64,000 nucleotides of DNA, taken from Dermatemys mawii (lineage: Eukaryota; Chordata; Testudines; Dermatemydidae). A program made the position numbers and the translations under genes. Below the pieces are notes generated by a model. That model was given only the letters and a program-made list of their open reading frames with translations, ran no database searches and was not told the origin of the DNA. Below, piece by piece: positions 60,245-64,000 of this stretch (the stretch's first letter is position 1; each line of letters opens with the position of its first letter). The stretch spans positions 16,282,338 to 16,346,337 of the forward strand of contig ML677366.1 in assembly GCA_007922305.1 (NCBI GenBank). The letters run 5' to 3'.

Positions 60245-61070
60245 TTGTGACTTTAAGACTTCACTAATGTCTTGACTTCAATAAGGCTTTTGATATAGTC
60301 TCACATGGACCTCCTCACAAATAAACTATGGAAATATAACCTAGATGGAGCTACTATAAGGTGGATGCATAACTGGTTGGAAAACTGTTCCCAGAGAGAA
60401 GTTATCAGTGGTTCACTGTCAAGCTGGAAGGGCATATCAAGTGGGGTCCCATGGGGATCAGTTCTGGGTCTGGTTCTGTTCAATATCTTCATTATTGATT
60501 TAGATAATGGCCTAGAGAGTATGCTTATAAAGTTTGTGAATGATACCAAGCTGGAAAGGATTGCAAGTGTTCTGAAGTAAATAGGATGAAATTCAATCAG
60601 GACAAATGCAAAGTACTCCACTTAGGAAAAAACAAATCAACACGCAAGAACACGAGGACATTCAATTAAATTAAAAGATGGTAAATTCAAAACTGGTAAA
60701 AGGAAATACCTTTACATAACATATGATTAGACTGTGGAACTCACTGCCACATTATGTTGTTGAGGCCAAGCATTTAGCAAGATTCAAAGAGGAATTGGAC
60801 ATTTATATGGATAAAAAACTCTAGTGTTATAATAGTTAATGTTAATCATTTCTGAGGAAGGTTATTAGACCTCATGTATCAGGTCTCAAATTAATTTCTA
60901 ATTATTAATTATTAGGATGAGACATTCGTGGAGGCAGATTATCCCACTTCTGCCTACTGTGGTGATTTTTGCACCTTCCTCTGAACATGCCACTGTTAGA
61001 GACAGAATGCTGGACTAATTGGACCATGGATCTGAGGCGTTATGGCAATTCCTGTGTTACTAAAGAAATA
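60245..61070 (+). pseudogene. CR1 LINE copy, internally deleted (RT fragment plus 3' end)
   Basis: The frame around 60270-60580 gives [56 protein letters not shown] and [10 protein letters not shown], the CR1 reverse transcriptase core. The catalytic ADD has become VND. A deletion then joins it to NRMKFNQDKCKVLHLGKNK (about 60585-60640). A second junction leads to a CR1-type 3' region with 'ggtaaattcaaaactggta', 'gtggaactcactgccacat', 'tgcaccttcctctgaac' and 'ttatggcaattcctgtgtta'. The copy is dead: the catalytic motif is lost and stops follow. Confidence 0.9.
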
Positions 61071-61074
61071 ATAG

Positions 61075-62600
61075 GAGCTGCATAAGTCATTTCAAATGCA
61101 AAGCACTCAGACTAACCCTTGAATCAAAATCCTCTGGGAGCAACAGCTGAAGATGGACCAAGTAAGCTGGGAAATACTACGTACTTTAATATGATATTTC
61201 AGATTTTGAACAAACCAAGAGTTGAATTTGATAGCTAATATATTTAGTTCTGCCCTTGCATGGAGGCTCCTCAGAATAGCCAAGGACAGGAGTGCATTGA
61301 CTCTCCTGTTTTGAGTCAAATACAGTAGTATCTTTAAAAATAGGTTCTGAGTATGTCTCTGCCCATTGGTTTTGCCTACCCACTTCCAGATGCCATCAGC
61401 CTCCTTTGCTATCTTTGGAAAGTAGTATAACATCAACAGTTATACACTGCAAATTTTGTATTGTACAGAGCTTATAAAGAAGAAATGACTTGACAAGAAG
61501 CTCGAAAACTCACTCTCTGACCTCATCTATCTGTACTGTAGTGCACCCATCTCTGGCATATGAGCATAAACCACATGCAGAGTGAGAAAGTCAAATTCAG
61601 GGCACAATGCCCTGAGTATGGGACCACTATTTAAAATGCTCTTTATTGATTTTTTTTCAGCACCCAGGACAATGTATTGTAGAACTGTTTATATGTAGAT
61701 ATGTTGCATATTTAGTATGTTTTGCTTGCTCTCATTTTGTCAGGAATCTTGATCAGAAGAACTGGTCCTTTCTCCCCAACCTTCCCCAAATGTTCAAATG
61801 GTAAAACTTAAGCCATGCCCATATTATTTCAAAAGAGGATACATTACATAGAGATAAAAACCTCTATTTGAAAATATTGTATCTGGCATTTCAGTAGCAT
61901 CTTTTTAAAAGTAAAACAGTAGAGAAAATTGTGACAATCCAGTTTCAGACTTACTAGGTTCAGCATGTACTCTATGATATGATTTAGTCTGGATTTCTAT
62001 CCGGCCAAAGTATGGAGAATGCCTGGCGGACCTGTATTGAATTGTTTATTAATGCTGACAGCTGCTCTCTGGCTATACTAGAATTATTAGATATTTTGGC
62101 AGCCTCTAACACTGTACTGTGTACTTTCACTCCAGGGTTTAAAGACCTGCGTTGGACAATCTAGCATTATTCTGTCTTTACTGTATTATTTTGTGTATGT
62201 GTATCTTTCTTTTTTTTGTTTTGAAGATCTCACTCTTTTTTGGTCATAGCTTTTCCTTCACTACAAATGCATTGGGCCCTAGGGAGTGACTGCAGTTCTT
62301 TACATTTACATAAAACTGCTTTGAGCTGATATTTGCATATTGTACATTTTCCAACATTACCTTTTGAACAGATTTGGAAACCACTTTGCAGTAGCACTCT
62401 GAATTAGGAAATGCCTGGTGCCAGATGATTTTACATAAAGGATAAGATCTGAAGAATAATGAAGGAATCTCCTCAATTAATAATCAGTCTCTACCCCAGG
62501 TTCCCTGAACTCTGACAAAGAAAGATTAGATTAAATTTTGCAACACAATTAATCTTTAATTTGTTCTTTTAAGGATGACCTGCAAAGGGCTTTTAAAACA
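61075..62600. other. Intergenic DNA
   Basis: No gene, RNA gene or clear repeat was recognised. The 109-codon minus frame at 61107-61436 has no recognisable content. Confidence 0.55.
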
Positions 62601-62620
62601 CAGGGTTGCCTTTTATTTAT

Positions 62621-62668
62621 TTCTTTTCTTTTCTTTTCTTTTCTTTTCTTTTCTTTTCTTTTCTTTTT
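62621..62668 (+). repeat. (TTTTC)n microsatellite
   Basis: About nine near-perfect TTTTC units follow a TTTA-rich lead-in. Such pentamer tracts are often length-polymorphic. Confidence 0.95.
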
Positions 62669-62699
62669 ATAGTAGGCCTAAATAATTGGTTTGTTTTTT

Positions 62700-63760
62700 A
62701 AAGTGGGGTGGTTTTTTTCCGCTGCTTGTTTTTACCTTAGAAATCTCAGGGATGTCAGGTCTGGTTTTCTCTTCTTTTGCTATAGGACTCATTGAAGGTC
62801 TCAGCTGTTTATTGTGAGCTCTGACATTTTAATTGAAAGGACAAGGCTGTTGAATCTTTAACAAATACATCCTTTGTCCAAAATATTTAGTAGTCATTGG
62901 ATTAAACAACTATTAACAAAATCAATCATAAACCAATCATAAACCCTTCCTTTCTCAGTTGCTTAGCTTTCAGTCTTTTGTTTCTTGTGGTGTACTAATT
63001 TCACTTGTTCTCCAGTCACCAAAGAATCTTCTAGGGGAGACAAGAACTCAATTTCTGCCATAAAACACAAGAACTCCTCACCAAAACCTTTTTGACTAAA
63101 TCTTTCAGGCCATACTTATACATCATAAATAGGGTTGGTTATTTGTCATCATACAAAAACTGGAAAAGGCATGGCTCTGACATGGTGAAAAATGAAAATC
63201 TTTTAACTCTAGTTTTTAAAAAAGTGAAAGCACACAATATTTTATTTAATATTAAGTTGTTTGTTTTGGGAAATAATGAGAACATTTGTCACCAGACAAA
63301 TACATAAGTAGACTAAAAAGACTTAACAGCACCTTCTATGGCATAAAAATATACATGTGAAGTAAATTAAACTAAATTAAAACAGTAAAATACAGCAATA
63401 GCGAAAGCTAAACAAAAAGGAGAGTAAAACAAATAGAAGTACGAAGGGATAAGCCATCTTTGAGCTCTGTGGAATGCAGACTGACTACATATACTTATTT
63501 TTGCTAGGACAGTCTTTTGCGAAGGACATACTTATCTTGGTTTACAGGAATCAGAAATAATATATTTTACCAGATCCCAGGAACAGTAGTTACTTTACTT
63601 TCCATTTGCAGAATTTGGATGAATTTGTTTCACAGTTTGGGGCTTCTCCACTTTTCAGAACTTGGAGTTTTCTTGAATCTTGCCACAGTAGTAAGGACAC
63701 TCTTATGAATATGAAAGCAGATTTATAGTCCTTATTCCAAGAGATCCCAAAGTGCTTTAA
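62700..63760. other. Intergenic DNA
   Basis: AT-rich sequence with no recognised gene. The small frames at 63092-63307 and 63517-63708 show no family features. Confidence 0.55.
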
Positions 63761-63765
63761 CAACT

Positions 63766-63889
63766 ATGGGCCCAATTCTGCAACCTCCTCCTCACTTGAG
63801 TAGTCTTTACTCATGAAAATAATTTGTCACTGGAACTACATGTAGTTAAGGAGTATTCAGATAAGAAAAGAGATGCAGGATTAGGCCCT
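63766..63889. repeat. Short palindromic dispersed element
   Basis: 'gggcccaattctgcaacc' on the left pairs with 'gatgcaggattaggccct' on the right, with 'cttgagtagtctttactcat' next to the left end. It is the longer variant of the palindromic family. Confidence 0.6.
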
Positions 63890-63950
63890 ATATAGAGAAA
63901 TTATTTAATTCAACACTGAAATGTAGCCACCTCTGGGTTAAACATTTCAG

Positions 63951-64000
63951 GTGAAATCCTAACCCCACTGAAATAAATGGGAGTTTTGCCATTTAATTCA
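63951..64000. repeat. Short palindromic dispersed element (cut by window end)
   Basis: 'ggtgaaatcctaaccccact' followed by 'aatgggagttttgccattt' is the left half and centre of the family. The right half lies beyond the window. Confidence 0.6.

Noticed and set aside
42621..64000. HOMER2 coding exons, expected from human synteny
   Set aside because: I looked for the MGEQPIF start and the EVH1-domain exons by eye and saw none, so the gene probably lies right of the window or begins with a long first intron.

Overview
The window is vertebrate nuclear DNA: AT-rich, gene-poor, with short exons, long introns and many dispersed repeats. The repeat set (CR1 LINE remnants, MIR-type SINEs, hAT MITEs with TAGGGTGACC-type ends, and many short palindromic elements built around GAAGTCAATGGGA) looks like a non-avian archosauromorph, most likely a turtle. 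A crocodilian is the main alternative. This assignment comes from pattern recognition, not a search.

Three host protein genes are supported by exon-level matches and splice sites. The last coding exon of BTBD1 (+, 934-1092) enters from the left. A complete four-exon C15orf40 homologue (+, 6671-12907) starts in a CpG island carrying NRF1- and ETS-like sites. RAMAC/FAM103A1 (-, coding exons 41422-41256 and 39932-39740) has its own CpG-island promoter near 42.0-42.5 kb. The order BTBD1 > C15orf40 > < RAMAC is the human 15q25.2 order read in reverse. C15orf40 and RAMAC face each other tail to tail across about 27 kb of repeat-bearing intergenic DNA. HOMER2, the next gene expected to the right, was not found.

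The most unusual locus is a single uninterrupted 559-codon reading frame on the minus strand (47363-49042). It is cysteine-rich and looks transposon-derived, with candidate D, D and E residues. A cluster of four to five TGATGCAAT-like motifs, a match to the C/EBP-ATF composite (amino-acid response) element, lies 118-219 bp upstream of its ATG. It sits next to a decayed RTE-like LINE reverse transcriptase (about 45.47-46.24 kb).

The other structure is mobile-element debris with readable boundaries. A 931-bp hAT element has a perfect 8-bp target duplication and a second hAT MITE nested inside it (26.75-27.68 kb). A 124-bp hAT MITE with a perfect 8-bp duplication is inserted into an older repeat (57.67-57.80 kb), and an older hAT copy lies at 55.2-55.5 kb. 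There is a rearranged CR1 copy (60.2-61.1 kb), a 178-bp tandem repeat followed by a near-perfect 74-nt hairpin (58.6-59.1 kb), and an 18-bp perfect hairpin at 18.15 kb. No tRNA, rRNA, CRISPR or prokaryotic feature was found.
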